From: Palaemon carinicauda
Lineage: Eukaryota > Arthropoda > Malacostraca > Decapoda > Palaemonidae
Assembly: GCF_036898095.1 (NCBI RefSeq)
Contig: NC_090745.1
Location: 83,936,178 to 84,000,177, forward strand
Direction of reading: 5' to 3'
DNA: 64,000 nucleotides
Shown: piece after piece, positions 53,742 through 63,800 of the stretch
Position numbering within the stretch: position 1 is the stretch's first letter
Layout of the letters: the number at the start of each line of letters is the position of its first letter
Notes under the pieces: model-generated
The model's database searches: none
What the model was told of the DNA's origin: nothing
Seen by the model: only the letters and a program-made list of their open reading frames with translations
Translations under genes and position numbers: made by a program

Positions 53742-55411
53742 ACTTGTTGGGAGAGAACTGGGCCCGGGAGAGGGATCAGCGTGGGCTGCAGCTCCAGGAC
53801 CAGGGGGTACCAGTTGCTCCGGGGCCACTTGGGAGCCACTAGGGCCGCTGTCCCTTTGAAGGTTCTCAGCTTGGAGAGGACTTTCAGCAAAAGGTTGGTG
53901 GGAGGGAACAGGTAGATCTTGGACCATCTGTTCCAATCCAGGGACATGGCATCCACCGCCTCTGCCTTGGGGTCCTCGTACGGGGCCACATAACGAGGAA
54001 GTTGATTGTTGTCGCTCGTTGCGAAGAGATCGATCTGAAGTTCCGGGACTTGGTGGGAGATGAAGGAGAATGATCTTGCGTCTAGAGACCATTCCGACTC
54101 TATCGGGCTTGTCCGGGATAGAGCGTCCGCCGTCACGTTGCGGAATCCTTGTAGGTGAACTGCAGATAGGTGCCACTTCTTCCTCTCTGCCAGACGGAAG
54201 ATTGCTAGAAGCACCTGATTTATCTGGGGCGATCTCGAGCCTTGGCGATTGAGACATCGAACTACCACCGAGTTGTCTAGGGTTAGACGAATATGGATCG
54301 AGGGAGGCGGGGAGAGTTTCTTCAGTGTTAGAAGGACCGCCATGGCCTCCAAGATGTTGATGTGAGACGTCTTGAATAGTGGAGACCACGTGCCTTGAGC
54401 CTGTTTCTGGTGGGAGTGACCTCCCCAACCCTCCAGCGAAGCGTCCGTGTGGATGTTGAGTGATGGAGGTGGGTGTTGAAGAGGGATGGACCTTTTCAGG
54501 GCCTTTGCTTCCGACCACGGCTTGAGGAGAAGTCGAAGTCTGTTTGGGAGCCGTCTCTTGAGGTCTCTTCGAGCGATGGATGCAGAACGTCTCCAGACTC
54601 CCGCGGCATCCTTTAGCTGTGCACGAAGCACCGGGTTTGTCACTGAGGCGAACTGTAGAGAGCCTAGAACTCGTTCCTGCTGGCGTCTTGAGATCCGCTT
54701 GGATTTCAGTAGTCGCTTGACAGACCCTGCTATTTCCTTCCTTTTCTTCTGGGGGATGGAAAGGCGGTGTGACTGAAGGTTCCACTGGATTCCTAACCAT
54801 TGGAACTTCTGAGCTGGAGAGAGGCGAGATTTCTTCACGTTTATCTTGAATCCCAGGTGTTCTAGGTACTGGGTGACTTTGCTGCAGGATTTTAAACAAT
54901 CCTCGGGCGATGGAGCCCAGACTAGCCAATCGTCGAGGTAGGCCATCACCTGGACGTCTCGGAGGCGGAGCTGTTGTACTATGGCATCCGCCAGCTTTGT
55001 GAAGATCCGAGGGGCCACATTGAGGCCGAAGGGCATGGCCCTGAAGGCGTAGCTTTTCCTTTGGAGTCGAAATCCTAGGTAGGAGGAAGCGTGATGGTTC
55101 ATTGGAACGTGCCAGTAGGCATCCGCCAGGTCTATGGAGACCGTGTAAGAACCTCGAGGCAGAAGGGTCCTTATCTGTTGAAGAGTCAGCATCTTGAACT
55201 TGTCGTTCGCTATGAACTTGTTGAGGGGGGATAAGTCCAGAATGACTCTGAGTTTGTCGGAGTCTTTCTTGGGGACGCAAAACAGTCTCCCTTGGAACCT
55301 GGTGGACTTTACCCTCCTTATCACCTTCTTGTTCAAGAGATCTAGGACATATTCTTCCAGAAGGGGGGTTGATCGTTGGAAGAATTGCTGGAAGGTTGGG
55401 GGTGGTTGAGT
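53672..55411 (-). CDS. A2 reverse transcriptase, RNase H and methyltransferase-like protein
   Basis: Copies element RNA to DNA. Positions below count from 55336. RT: GRLFCVPKKD (16-25), Asp in VSIDLADAYW (69), FGLNVAPRIF (103-112), YLDDW (133-137, codons from 54940). RNase H: Asp 298 (HTDASLEGWG), Glu 330 (ILEAMAVLL), Asp 354 (TLDNSVV), Asp 404 (TADALSR). Methyltransferase-like 432-520 with DLFATSDNN, YLFPPT and LVAPKWP. +1 frame relative to gag. No clear ATG before RT, and a TAG at 55414-55412 (TGG in A1) cuts the upstream extension, so expression needs an internal start or the copy is just disabled. Confidence 0.88.
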   Translation of the reverse strand, partial: TQPPPTFQQFFQRSTPLLEEYVLDLLNKKVIRRVKSTRFQGRLFCVPKKDSDKLRVILDLSPLNKFIANDKFKMLTLQQIRTLLPRGSYTVSIDLADAYWHVPMNHHASSYLGFRLQRKSYAFRAMPFGLNVAPRIFTKLADAIVQQLRLRDVQVMAYLDDWLVWAPSPEDCLKSCSKVTQYLEHLGFKINVKKSRLSPAQKFQWLGIQWNLQSHRLSIPQKKRKEIAGSVKRLLKSKRISRRQQERVLGSLQFASVTNPVLRAQLKDAAGVWRRSASIARRDLKRRLPNRLRLLLKPWSEAKALKRSIPLQHPPPSLNIHTDASLEGWGGHSHQKQAQGTWSPLFKTSHINILEAMAVLLTLKKLSPPPSIHIRLTLDNSVVVRCLNRQGSRSPQINQVLLAIFRLAERKKWHLSAVHLQGFRNVTADALSRTSPIESEWSLDARSFSFISHQVPELQIDLFATSDNNQLPRYVAPYEDPKAEAVDAMSLDWNRWSKIYLFPPTNLLLKVLSKLRTFKGTAALVAPKWPRSNWYPLVLELQPTLIPLPGPVLSQQVQKSTVFASSSKIKDLHLMIFSP

Positions 55412-55511
55412 CTAACTCCAGCCTAGACCTTTCTTGACGATGCTGTGTGCCCAGGGATCGAAGGTCCAACGATCCTGGAATTGGCGGAGTCTTCCTCCCA
55501 CCGGAAGCACT

Positions 55512-57470
55512 TCATTGCTTCTGGTGTCCCGAGGGCTTACTACCTCGGGCGCTAGCTCCCCTTCCTCCTCTACCTCTGGAGGGGCGGCAAGATGCGTCTC
55601 TGCTCGCACCCCTGTTTGAGCCTCTACCTTTGGGACGAAAGGTAGTTGTCCGTTGCTCAAAGGCAGGGGTGAAAACCGGTGACTGGGACAAAACCGGTTG
55701 GGTGACCAACTGAAAGGTCTGTTGTGGCTGAGCAGCCACTTGGGGAGTAGCGGGTCCCGGAAACTGTCGTCGCTGTTGACGTTGCTGGGGGTTTTGCTTG
55801 GAGGATTTCCTCTTAGGTTGAGGGCCATCGTCCTGAGAGGATTTCCTCTTTTTTGACATGCCCCACTTATTGAGAAGGTTCCTATTCTCAGTGGCAGCCT
55901 TGTCAGTGATCTCTTTCACGAGATCGGAGGGGAAGAGGTGTTTACCCCAGATGTTGGAGGAAATCAGCCTCCGGGGTTCGTGTTTCACAGTGGCACCTGA
56001 GAACACGAATTCTCGACAGGCTCTCCGAGCCTTCATGAAGTGGTACAAGTCCTTCACCAGAGTTGCCATGTGGGATTTGGCGAGTACCATGTAGTGGTCT
56101 GGGACTCTGGTGTCACCAGCCATGACATCAAGTTGTACCTGGTGGGACATGGATGCTGCAAGCCTTTCCTTCGTATCTTGTTCCCGACGAAGGAGGTGGT
56201 CGTTGAGTTTCGGGAGGTCTTCGTTAAACTGACGTCCGGCTACGTCAGGATCTAGCTTTCCCACCACGAAGGTATGCTGGATATCCTTCCAGTGTCGAGC
56301 GTCGGGGGGAGTTACTATGGAGAAGGGTCTGCACTCCTCCAGTGCAGGGCAGGGTTTTCCTTCTTCCACAGCCTTGTGGCACGCAGCGAAGGCCTTTTCC
56401 ATGAAGGGAAGGACTGCATCATCGGGTGCGACGTAAGTAGGGTGCTTCTTGCTCAGGGCCGGAAGCTTAGAGCAGGTAAAACCCCTACTTTTAAATGCGG
56501 TGGCTAGCATAGCCTGGGCCTTCGAGAGATCGAACACTATCGCCTCCTTGGGTTCGGTCTCTTCTTTAGAGGCAGGTTCAGAACGAAGCCGGACGTAACA
56601 GTCCGGGTAAGCCTCAAAGTTCGGGAAGAACTCCACATCTTCCAGGGGGACCGTGCCGATCTTATCGCTGATAAAGATCCTGCCGGTCGCGATAACCATA
56701 TGCTCGGCATACCTCCAAGGGTTGGCATGTGAGCATGCAGGGAGATCCTTAACCGAGATCTTCTTCGGTTCTTTGGACCCTCCCATGGACCTGATGAACT
56801 CGTGAGTTTCTTTAAGTCTGTCGTCCATAATGGCTTTAATCATCCGGAACATCTCTTGGGCGGATGGGATGGGTTCCGGGGTAGCGGAGGTAGACGGGAG
56901 AGACACTTCCGTCGGTGTAGGAGTAGGGGCGGTGATGGAAGGCGGAGCGACCTCCTGCTCCGACTCGGTGTATTCCACCTGGTCCTCTTCATCTTCCGCG
57001 CCTTGGGCCATAAGGGTCTTCTCCGTGCCCTCCGAAATATCCGACATGTGTTCGTCATTCTCGGAATCCAGGCGGCACTCGTGCATGGACTGGGCCATGA
57101 CTACGTCTGGTTCCACCGTGATCTGGACGATGGGGATCAGGTCTTTGGGTACCACAGAATCAGGGGAGGCCTTTGGGAACAGAAGGGCCCTCATGTCTTC
57201 AGTGGCCAGGTATGGTCCAGTGGCGTTCTTTTGGAAGCCACGCACCCACTTGCATAGCTTATCCCGAGAAGCGTCCCTGACCTCCGCTGAGGGAGGGTTA
57301 TGAAAGGCATCGACTAGGCGATCCTGGCAGACCATACAGTTCTGCGGGTCCCAGAACTTCAGATCCCCTTTCTTATTGGCACAAGGGGCGTGGGTCCTAC
57401 ACGCCGTATGCCCGTAGAAATGCGAGCGCTTCACTGCGCAGAAGTCGTGATCACACTTCATCTGCTCCTC
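55512..57470 (-). CDS. A2 gag, intact
   Basis: 649 codons from the ATG at 57461-57459; the exon may start at 57470 after TTTTACAG. Structural protein by position and composition. Residues 3-45 form a Cys/His domain (C3, C8, H18, C21, H24, C27, C42, C45). Then an acidic Thr/Pro linker (about 150-215), the conserved block VKDLPACSHANPWRYAEHM, a helical region with LSKKHPTYVAPDD and ARRACREFVFSG, and an Arg/Gly-rich tail. No CCHC knuckle or protease motif seen. The same architecture appears, broken, in A1, B1 and B2. Confidence 0.92.
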   Translation of the reverse strand, partial: EEQMKCDHDFCAVKRSHFYGHTACRTHAPCANKKGDLKFWDPQNCMVCQDRLVDAFHNPPSAEVRDASRDKLCKWVRGFQKNATGPYLATEDMRALLFPKASPDSVVPKDLIPIVQITVEPDVVMAQSMHECRLDSENDEHMSDISEGTEKTLMAQGAEDEEDQVEYTESEQEVAPPSITAPTPTPTEVSLPSTSATPEPIPSAQEMFRMIKAIMDDRLKETHEFIRSMGGSKEPKKISVKDLPACSHANPWRYAEHMVIATGRIFISDKIGTVPLEDVEFFPNFEAYPDCYVRLRSEPASKEETEPKEAIVFDLSKAQAMLATAFKSRGFTCSKLPALSKKHPTYVAPDDAVLPFMEKAFAACHKAVEEGKPCPALEECRPFSIVTPPDARHWKDIQHTFVVGKLDPDVAGRQFNEDLPKLNDHLLRREQDTKERLAASMSHQVQLDVMAGDTRVPDHYMVLAKSHMATLVKDLYHFMKARRACREFVFSGATVKHEPRRLISSNIWGKHLFPSDLVKEITDKAATENRNLLNKWGMSKKRKSSQDDGPQPKRKSSKQNPQQRQQRRQFPGPATPQVAAQPQQTFQLVTQPVLSQSPVFTPAFEQRTTTFRPKGRGSNRGASRDASCRPSRGRGGRGASARGSKPSGHQKQ

Positions 57471-59701
57471 CTGTAAAAGAAAGAGAATATGAGTATGGGG
57501 GGGTCATAAGAATGACTCTTAAACTAAAGTTAAATATTAATCACTAATTTTAACTTGACAATAGGTGTGATGCACAGAGGAACGGCTGAGATAGGATAGG
57601 TACATACTCCGTGTATCTCGCCCAGCTGGTTACCGTAACCTTCATCCGTGGACAATCCGAAGTGACCGAAGGCACAGGATAGAATTCAATATAGAATGCC
57701 CGTAGGGCAGTGAGAATTCTATTGGAAATTGTCAAGGATATAAGGTTGGGACTGAGGCCACTCAGTTCCAGAATAGGGGACTAAAAGATCCCATAGGGTA
57801 ACGGTTTCCAGCAACCAGCCGTGCTAAGATACACACAGCATGCTGGAAATCTGTGATATGCAAGAAGACAGCATGATTACTAATAGAACGGTTATAAAAT
57901 ACCGATCCATTTACGTAAACAAGTCATCTGGTTGCAGTGTAGGGCTATCAATATCAGATGATAGCTAGTAGAAGGGGGTGCAAGTCGCCTTGACGCCTCC
58001 GGAAGGCTCCGGCAGACCGCCGGCACGCCGGAGGCAGCTCCAGCAGAGTTTCTGGCATTGGGGAAGACAATATAGAAGTCAAGAGTAATACCAGGGTGGC
58101 GGCCGCCGGCACAGCGGCGGCACGCCGGCGGGGGAGCGGCGGCTCCGGCAGCCAGAGGTTGCCGGCTTGGTGACAGGAACAAGGATGGTTATAGCAGAAC
58201 CGGACTGCCGGCGGCGGATGCCGGAACTCCGGGGGCCGGCCGGTGGACGGACGACCAAGCTATGAGGAAGGAAGGAAGGCCATCGGCTGGAAGCCGGCGG
58301 CAGGCGGCAGTCCCCCGGCACACGGAGGACTGGCGGCCCAGGGGGTAAGGGATAAGTCACCAAGGTAGGAGGTGGGTATCACCGACAGTGGAGGCGGCAA
58401 GGGACCGGCACCAGGATAGTGAAAGAGACAGAAGGAGGGATGTAGGGGTCCGGCCACGGACCCCCAGACATCCCACCTGAGTGGGTGTACCCATGATAGA
58501 GGCTAACCCTATCACCCAGAAGCAGGGGCCGCAGAGGACCGGGAGCTAAGGTAGCCCAAGGGAGTGCTAGGGTACACCCAAGAGCGGGGGAGGGGGGGGG
58601 GGGGAAATCCCCTGCAGACAGAACGCATCCAGTGGCTAACCCCATAGGACACTATGAAGAGTATATGTACCAGAGCGGACTGCACACAGGAGCTCAAGGT
58701 AGCCCTATCACTCCACCCTAAGGAGGAGTTGTAGGACAGGGGACAGATGGGTATAGACTAACCTAAGTATAGGCTAGGCCATACAAGAGATAGGTGGGGA
58801 GGGGAGAAGAGAAGGGTCTTCCGTGGAGGAGGTTCTGTACCAGAGCGGCCACTGAGGAAGGGAGGACACTCCCTAGCCTAAGGTAAGGCAGCTTGTCTGA
58901 AAACGGTGCATGGGTATCGTTTCAGCAAGGAACAGAACTAACCCCTCCAAAACCTAACCTAGAGCAGGGATGTTACATCCAGAACTAGGAAGGATGGAAG
59001 ACGTATCGCTATTGCAGGAAAGGTCGGAGACCTAGTCCCAGCAATAGAGGAAGGACTAGCCGTTCCTCATTCTCGGACGCAACCCTAAGGGGGGATCATT
59101 CCCTTAGGGAGGACAGAGAGGCGATATAATACTCTGATATGAGCTTGATCCCCTTACGTGGTAGGGGGAGCAAGGCTACACAGAGGGGATGCCCTAAGGC
59201 AGGGGATGAAGGAAGCATATAGGGGTCCTACTTGTAGGTTAGGTTAGAAAGACACACTATCTAACCTGTCCCTTATATGGTCCCTGAAGGCGAAAACACT
59301 TGCATCACAGTCAATAGTATTGTAAAATAATGCCACTATCTTCATAAGAAAGCCTAGGATCACTGAAAAATATCATGCATGAACACTGATATAGGCGCTC
59401 TGGCCTGGGGGCTATAGTAGCCAACTGGTATGGGGTCAGTCGATGACCGATAATAAAGCGTCAAAACACGATATAAAAGTTCCTAGCTATGAAGACTAAA
59501 TAACTAATAGTATCGATTAGTTAATGAGGCCGGAAAACGCTGTTGAGGCTAACTAAATAAGGCATGCAGAACAACAGCGACGCCATAAAATGGCCGGTCC
59601 GGTCGAGGCACAGCTCTGCCACAAAACATCAAATATCTCGAAAAGTAAAATTTACTTTACGGTCAGAGCTTAATTAAACAATACTGGAACCTTGTACTCA
59701 A
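57471..59701 (-). other. A2 long leader or intron
   Basis: No gene; GC-rich CCGGC/GCCGG-rich part at 57960-58420, like A1. An unusual G10-plus run lies near 58590-58605. Ends in the acceptor-like CTCTTTCTTTTACAG before gag. Confidence 0.6.
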
Positions 59702-59737
59702 CTTTCCAGAAGAAGGCGAGGCCGAAGGTAGCGACAT
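59702..59737 (-). CDS. Putative A2 gag leader exon
   Basis: ATG plus eleven codons, Ser/Pro/Ala-rich, ending SSGK; then TTGAGTAC. Joining AAG to GAGGAGCAGATG at 57470 keeps the gag frame. Confidence 0.45.
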
Positions 59738-59807
59738 GACGAAGATGCAGGTTGATAAAAAGAGCGTAGGGAAAATCCGTCTAAGATAGGCAAGCTACTA
59801 GCAGAAG

Positions 59808-60160
59808 GATGAGGACGGACGTGACGTCATTTAGCAATGGCGCCCGTTTGTTTACGTCTCGAGTACCAAAAGTAGCCACGAACGAGATTAGCTGTGGAAC
59901 GGCTCCCAGCTATTCTCCGCCCCTACACACCGAAGTGTTAACTCTGTTTAGGGTGTAGATAGCTATGTGGCGCGTTAATACATGCGTCCCCTATTGATAT
60001 ACGATGTCTTAAAAGGAAAACCTTTAGGATACTCGCTCCAGAAGTTAGAATTCTGTGATAACCTGTGGTTAAATTCTCTGGGAATATCTAGTAGTTATAT
60101 ACCCAAGGAAGCTACCAAAAAGGAACCTTCCATCAGGACGCCATGGCTTGAGCCCAAAAA
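59808..60160 (-). repeat. A2 left inverted terminal repeat
   Basis: Includes CRE TGACGTCA (59822-59829) and the terminus GGCTTGAGCCC plus five A (60156-60160). Confidence 0.93.
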
Positions 60161-60398
60161 TAAACACGTAAATAAACAAAACACTACGGCCGATGCTCGG
60201 CGATAAAGTTTACGTGACGGAGATCCGACGGGAAAGACCGAGCGATGCTGTCCTGGTGAGAAGCCTCTCGCACACTTGGCCACCTGGCGGCCGCATAGGG
60301 AACTACCTCGTAACTCAAATTTTTTCACGTATCTCGACAAAATTTGCTAGGAACTTTCCTATCTCAAATTTCTCGTATGTTGGGACACTTGTATTTCA

Positions 60399-60568
60399 AG
60401 GTATTACTGTATTCTATGGTAATGGGGCCACCTAGTGGGAATGAGGAGTTTTGAGATAGAAAAAGTTACAAGCTAATCGATAAATAATGGTAAAACTAAC
60501 CCTTTCTTCTCTAAACATTATTCTGTCGGACACATGATAAATCCACGAAAAATTAAACAATACTGTAT
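60399..60568 (+). repeat. Diverged direct repeat, copy 1
   Basis: Shares GGTATTACTGTATT, ATGGTAAT, then ATGGTAAAACTA and CTTTCTTCTCTA with 61707-61880 in the same order and spacing. Confidence 0.55.
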
Positions 60569-61706
60569 ATTGTCATCCTAACCCCCTAAAATACTTATTT
60601 CACTCATTTGTTTACATCTTACAAACCACATGTACCGCTCCTGTTAATCTGTTATAAGTTTATAAATACCTTGTTACCTGGGTAGAGGGGTCTGGGGGCT
60701 TGCCCTCCAACTAGGTCTGTGAACTGGGAAGGGGGGTCCAGATGGCCTGACCCTATTTAGGTCTGACCTTGGAACTACTAGGTTAGTTTAGGTAGGGCGT
60801 GTTAGGTTCTGCGGCCTTCTACAAATCCTAGTGTTGAATAATCACAATTTGTCCTTGTTTTCATCCACTCAAAGTTCCAGGTTCCCTCCTCAGTCTGTCG
60901 GGAAGGGGGGAAAAACGGTTTAGTTGCAGTGGAAATAAATGCGTTGAAAGCACTATATTTAGTGCAGGAAAAGTTGGGTTTTTACCAGGAAAGGTTTTCA
61001 CGACCGTAAGTACGGTAACACCTTACTGTGCAAGAAGCCCTGACAGGCAACAACTCTACTATGCATATAGGAGTTAGATTAGGCAGGGTTGGGGTAGGGG
61101 GCGAGAGGCCTAAGGTAAAGATTTACTGTTGTGTAACAGGTTAGGTGAAGTTAGTATGTACCCCTTTACTTGTATTTTTCTTTTTACATGTTTTTCCAAA
61201 ATTGTAGGCCTAGCAATGACAAACATGATCTTTGCATCCTTAAAATGGGTTATGGTGTAAATACTCCATATATTAAACAATGCAACCTCTGCATATCTAC
61301 TCCTTCATACTGGCGTCAATACATTTATTCGGAGCTTTATATAATTATACAAGGTGTTTGGACGCAAACTAGTGATGCTGGTCAAAACTGCATAGAGCAC
61401 ACGACACGGCAAATCGTGTCTGTGTCTCTGTGACTGTATAGATTGCCTTACCTTGTGTAAGACACAGGATCTTGCCGTTGGGCACCCAGTAAGAGAATGT
61501 TGTTTGAAAGTGGATGTTGTATTTGCCAAGATTAATGTTTCCTGTAAATAGTTGCGTTACCTCTCCTCGGGAGGAATACTGTGTCACACCTCGATTCTTT
61601 TCCGTTTAATTTTAAAATAACGGTCTACTTACAACGTAAACGGAAAGTCAACAAGATTTCTATTAATCTGTTTGAGATTCACAATAATAAACTGTACGTC
61701 AATAAA

Positions 61707-61880
61707 GGGTATTATTTTACTGTATTACATGGTAATGTTACCTAGGGAAAAAAGGGTGTTTTGGGTGGGGAAAACATACTGGGGAAACGGTATGTAATGG
61801 TAAAACAAGCCTTTTCTTCTCTATAAATTACCTTCTTGGATGTATAATAAACCGATGAAACTTTAACCAATAAAGACTTC
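61707..61880 (+). repeat. Diverged direct repeat, copy 2
   Basis: Partner of 60399-60568 (TTACTGTATTACATGGTAATG, ATGGTAAAACAAGCC, CTTTTCTTCTCTATAAATTA). Too diverged for a recent tandem event. Confidence 0.55.
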
Positions 61881-63390
61881 AATATTTGTTCATTGACAAT
61901 AATATCAAATTTGACACACCTGTAGAGACTATAAACAGCAACATAGTTATCGTTGCCGCGTCAAATTAGATTTTAGGAGACTAGGCCAAGCATTCTGGAA
62001 AATGCATACAACATATTACACTATAATTATCCCAAAGAATTCTCTAGCGGTATCTATTTTTACTAAATTGATAATTACAAACGTGCACAATAAGTTGTTC
62101 GTTGACAAAAGACATCCAACATACGATAAATAATAAAAAACAAAATTAAACCTATCATCTTACGTCATACCCAACCACCCACACTCAACGCGGACGTGAC
62201 GTCACTTTCGCCAGACTGTGACGACAGTCTTCACAATCAATGACGTCAAATTATCTAACCCGCGTACAGTATTTCGTGATTAGGCATAAAATATGATTTC
62301 ATTATAAACATCAAGGAATCTTATATTTTCTCAATTTTAGTGTTTACTTGTATGTTGAAATAACGTATATCCATGAACGCAATAGCCTAGAATCATTAAA
62401 GTAAGTTTGAAAAGTAGCAACGATGTGTGGTAATATGTTACAATGTTAATGTTATAACCAACACAAAAGGACGTAGCACCATTTGATGTTGAATTATAGT
62501 ACCATCTCTCTAAGCCAGGATAATGGGATAAGGATGGTATTTTTTCTCAAATGGATTGACATAACCAGGAGTAGAGACCCCAATTTATTCTAAAACGAAA
62601 TATCAACCACCTGGGATAAAAAAAAATTTCATGCCTTTTTGAAGATCAACATTTACAGAGAAGATATAAAATGTATTTGACTGTGCAGAACTTCACTATC
62701 AACTATATCATTATTAGCCATATTCATAACTATCAGAAAGGCAGAAGGATGCTAAAAATAACTGCTTGCCAATACCAGAAAGTATGAATTACTTTGCTAG
62801 AAAGGACCACCAAGAGAATGAGATTTCTGAAAACAGCGGATACCGTAAAGTTGTGAAAGGCAAGCAATCTGCTTCGTAGTCAACATTTCTCAGAAGCAGT
62901 GTAACAAAATCGACCAAAATTATCACCTGGCCAATCTGAGGCATGGCAAATGATTTATGCTATACACATGCCTTCTCTTTCTGGGCAACATGATATACTT
63001 GACGGTAAATTCTTATATTTAACAGAATAAATCAGACAACAGGGCAAGCACCAAGCGAGTTTTTTCCAATTTCAAAATGTCCAGCAAACATGAAGTTGAA
63101 TATTTCTACAAAAAAAAAAATGAAGTTGGTTTGACCTTTAAAATAACTTTGAAAATAAATAAAAGTTCCCAGCTTATCATATTAGGCCTACAGTATATAA
63201 AAATACATATCAAGTTGTCTATTTTCATAAACTTGAACAGATGGCAACATCATCCTTGCCATCCTGACCGATGACCTTCTCCAGACTCGCCCCCAAACGG
63301 TACCTTCCACCAAGTCTGCGTCAGACACCGTCAGTCGGTCCCGTTTTCAACCCGGACCTGTTGAAAGCTTCCTCTGTGCACGATTCCGTA

Positions 63391-63397
63391 TATAAAA
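63391..63397 (+). promoter_or_regulatory. TATA box
   Basis: TATAAAA, about 164 bp upstream of the ATG of the signal-peptide exon. The start site is expected near 63420; no clean initiator motif seen. Confidence 0.5.
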
Positions 63398-63554
63398 TTA
63401 GGCCAGGGAGTCGACTGGAAAGCAATTGCTGTTATTCTCTTGGCGTGTGCGGTTCAAGAGTCTTTTCAAAAGTGCGTTTCGCGCTGAAAATTTCGTATAA
63501 GATATTCTATCAAGTGTAATTTTCTTAGCAGTGTCCATAGTGTGATCATCGAGG

Positions 63555-63621
63555 ATGTACAGCGCAACCAAAAGGGCCATTCTCTGTTTCGTTGTAGGAA
63601 TAGGATGTATCCTGATCAATG
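63555..63621 (+). CDS. Host gene first coding exon encoding a signal peptide
   Basis: ATG with A at -3 and an in-frame TGA upstream (63543-63545). Reads 22 codons: MYSATKRAILCFV and on, with a basic n-region (KR) and a hydrophobic core of about 13 residues, a classical secretory signal. The frame then meets AATG|GTAAAA, a plausible 5' splice site at 63622, followed by microsatellites and a repeat, typical of an intron. The product would be secreted or membrane-bound; identity unknown because later exons lie outside. Too short to prove by itself. Confidence 0.55.
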
Positions 63622-63648
63622 GTAAAAACATTTCGGTGAATTATTTCA

Positions 63649-63653
<5 letters not shown>

Positions 63654-63725
<72 letters not shown>
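63654..63725 (+). repeat. (GA)36 microsatellite
   Basis: 72 bp of uninterrupted GA just after the putative exon. Confidence 0.98.
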
Positions 63726-63728
<3 letters not shown>

Positions 63729-63748
63729 TTTGATTACTAGAACATCGA

Positions 63749-63749
63749 A

Positions 63750-63780
<31 letters not shown>

Positions 63781-63800
63781 ATTATTATTATTATTATTAT
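63749..63800 (+). repeat. (ATT)n microsatellite
   Basis: About 17 units with one variant; forms the 5' tract of the short repeat that follows. Confidence 0.95.

Larger units (their letters stand above)
51323..60160 (-). mobile_element. DIRS-like A2 (family A), youngest and most intact copy
   Basis: About 8.8 kb, minus strand: left ITR (60160-59808), leader exon (59737-59702), leader, gag (57470-55512), RT-RNase H-MT (to 53672), YR (53741-52704), 3' UTR, ICR (51883-51791), right ITR (51712-51323). ITR arms differ at about two of 340 positions by my count. Flanks are ...TTAACGC and TAAACACG around an A5 tract with no longer duplication. One TAG upstream of RT is the only lesion I see. Confidence 0.94.
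60161..63390. other. Right-flank AT-rich DNA, no gene seen
   Basis: No coding region with recognisable motifs. Contains two diverged direct repeats (60399-60568 and 61707-61880) and two TGACGTCA sites (62197-62204, 62241-62248). Probably host intergenic and upstream DNA. Confidence 0.5.

Noticed and set aside
54000..55469. First part of the long gag-frame ORF in A2 as a separate protein
   Set aside because: It lies antiphase to a well-conserved RT-RNase H gene, is low complexity, and has no motif until YR begins at 53741. Reported only as a frame observation.
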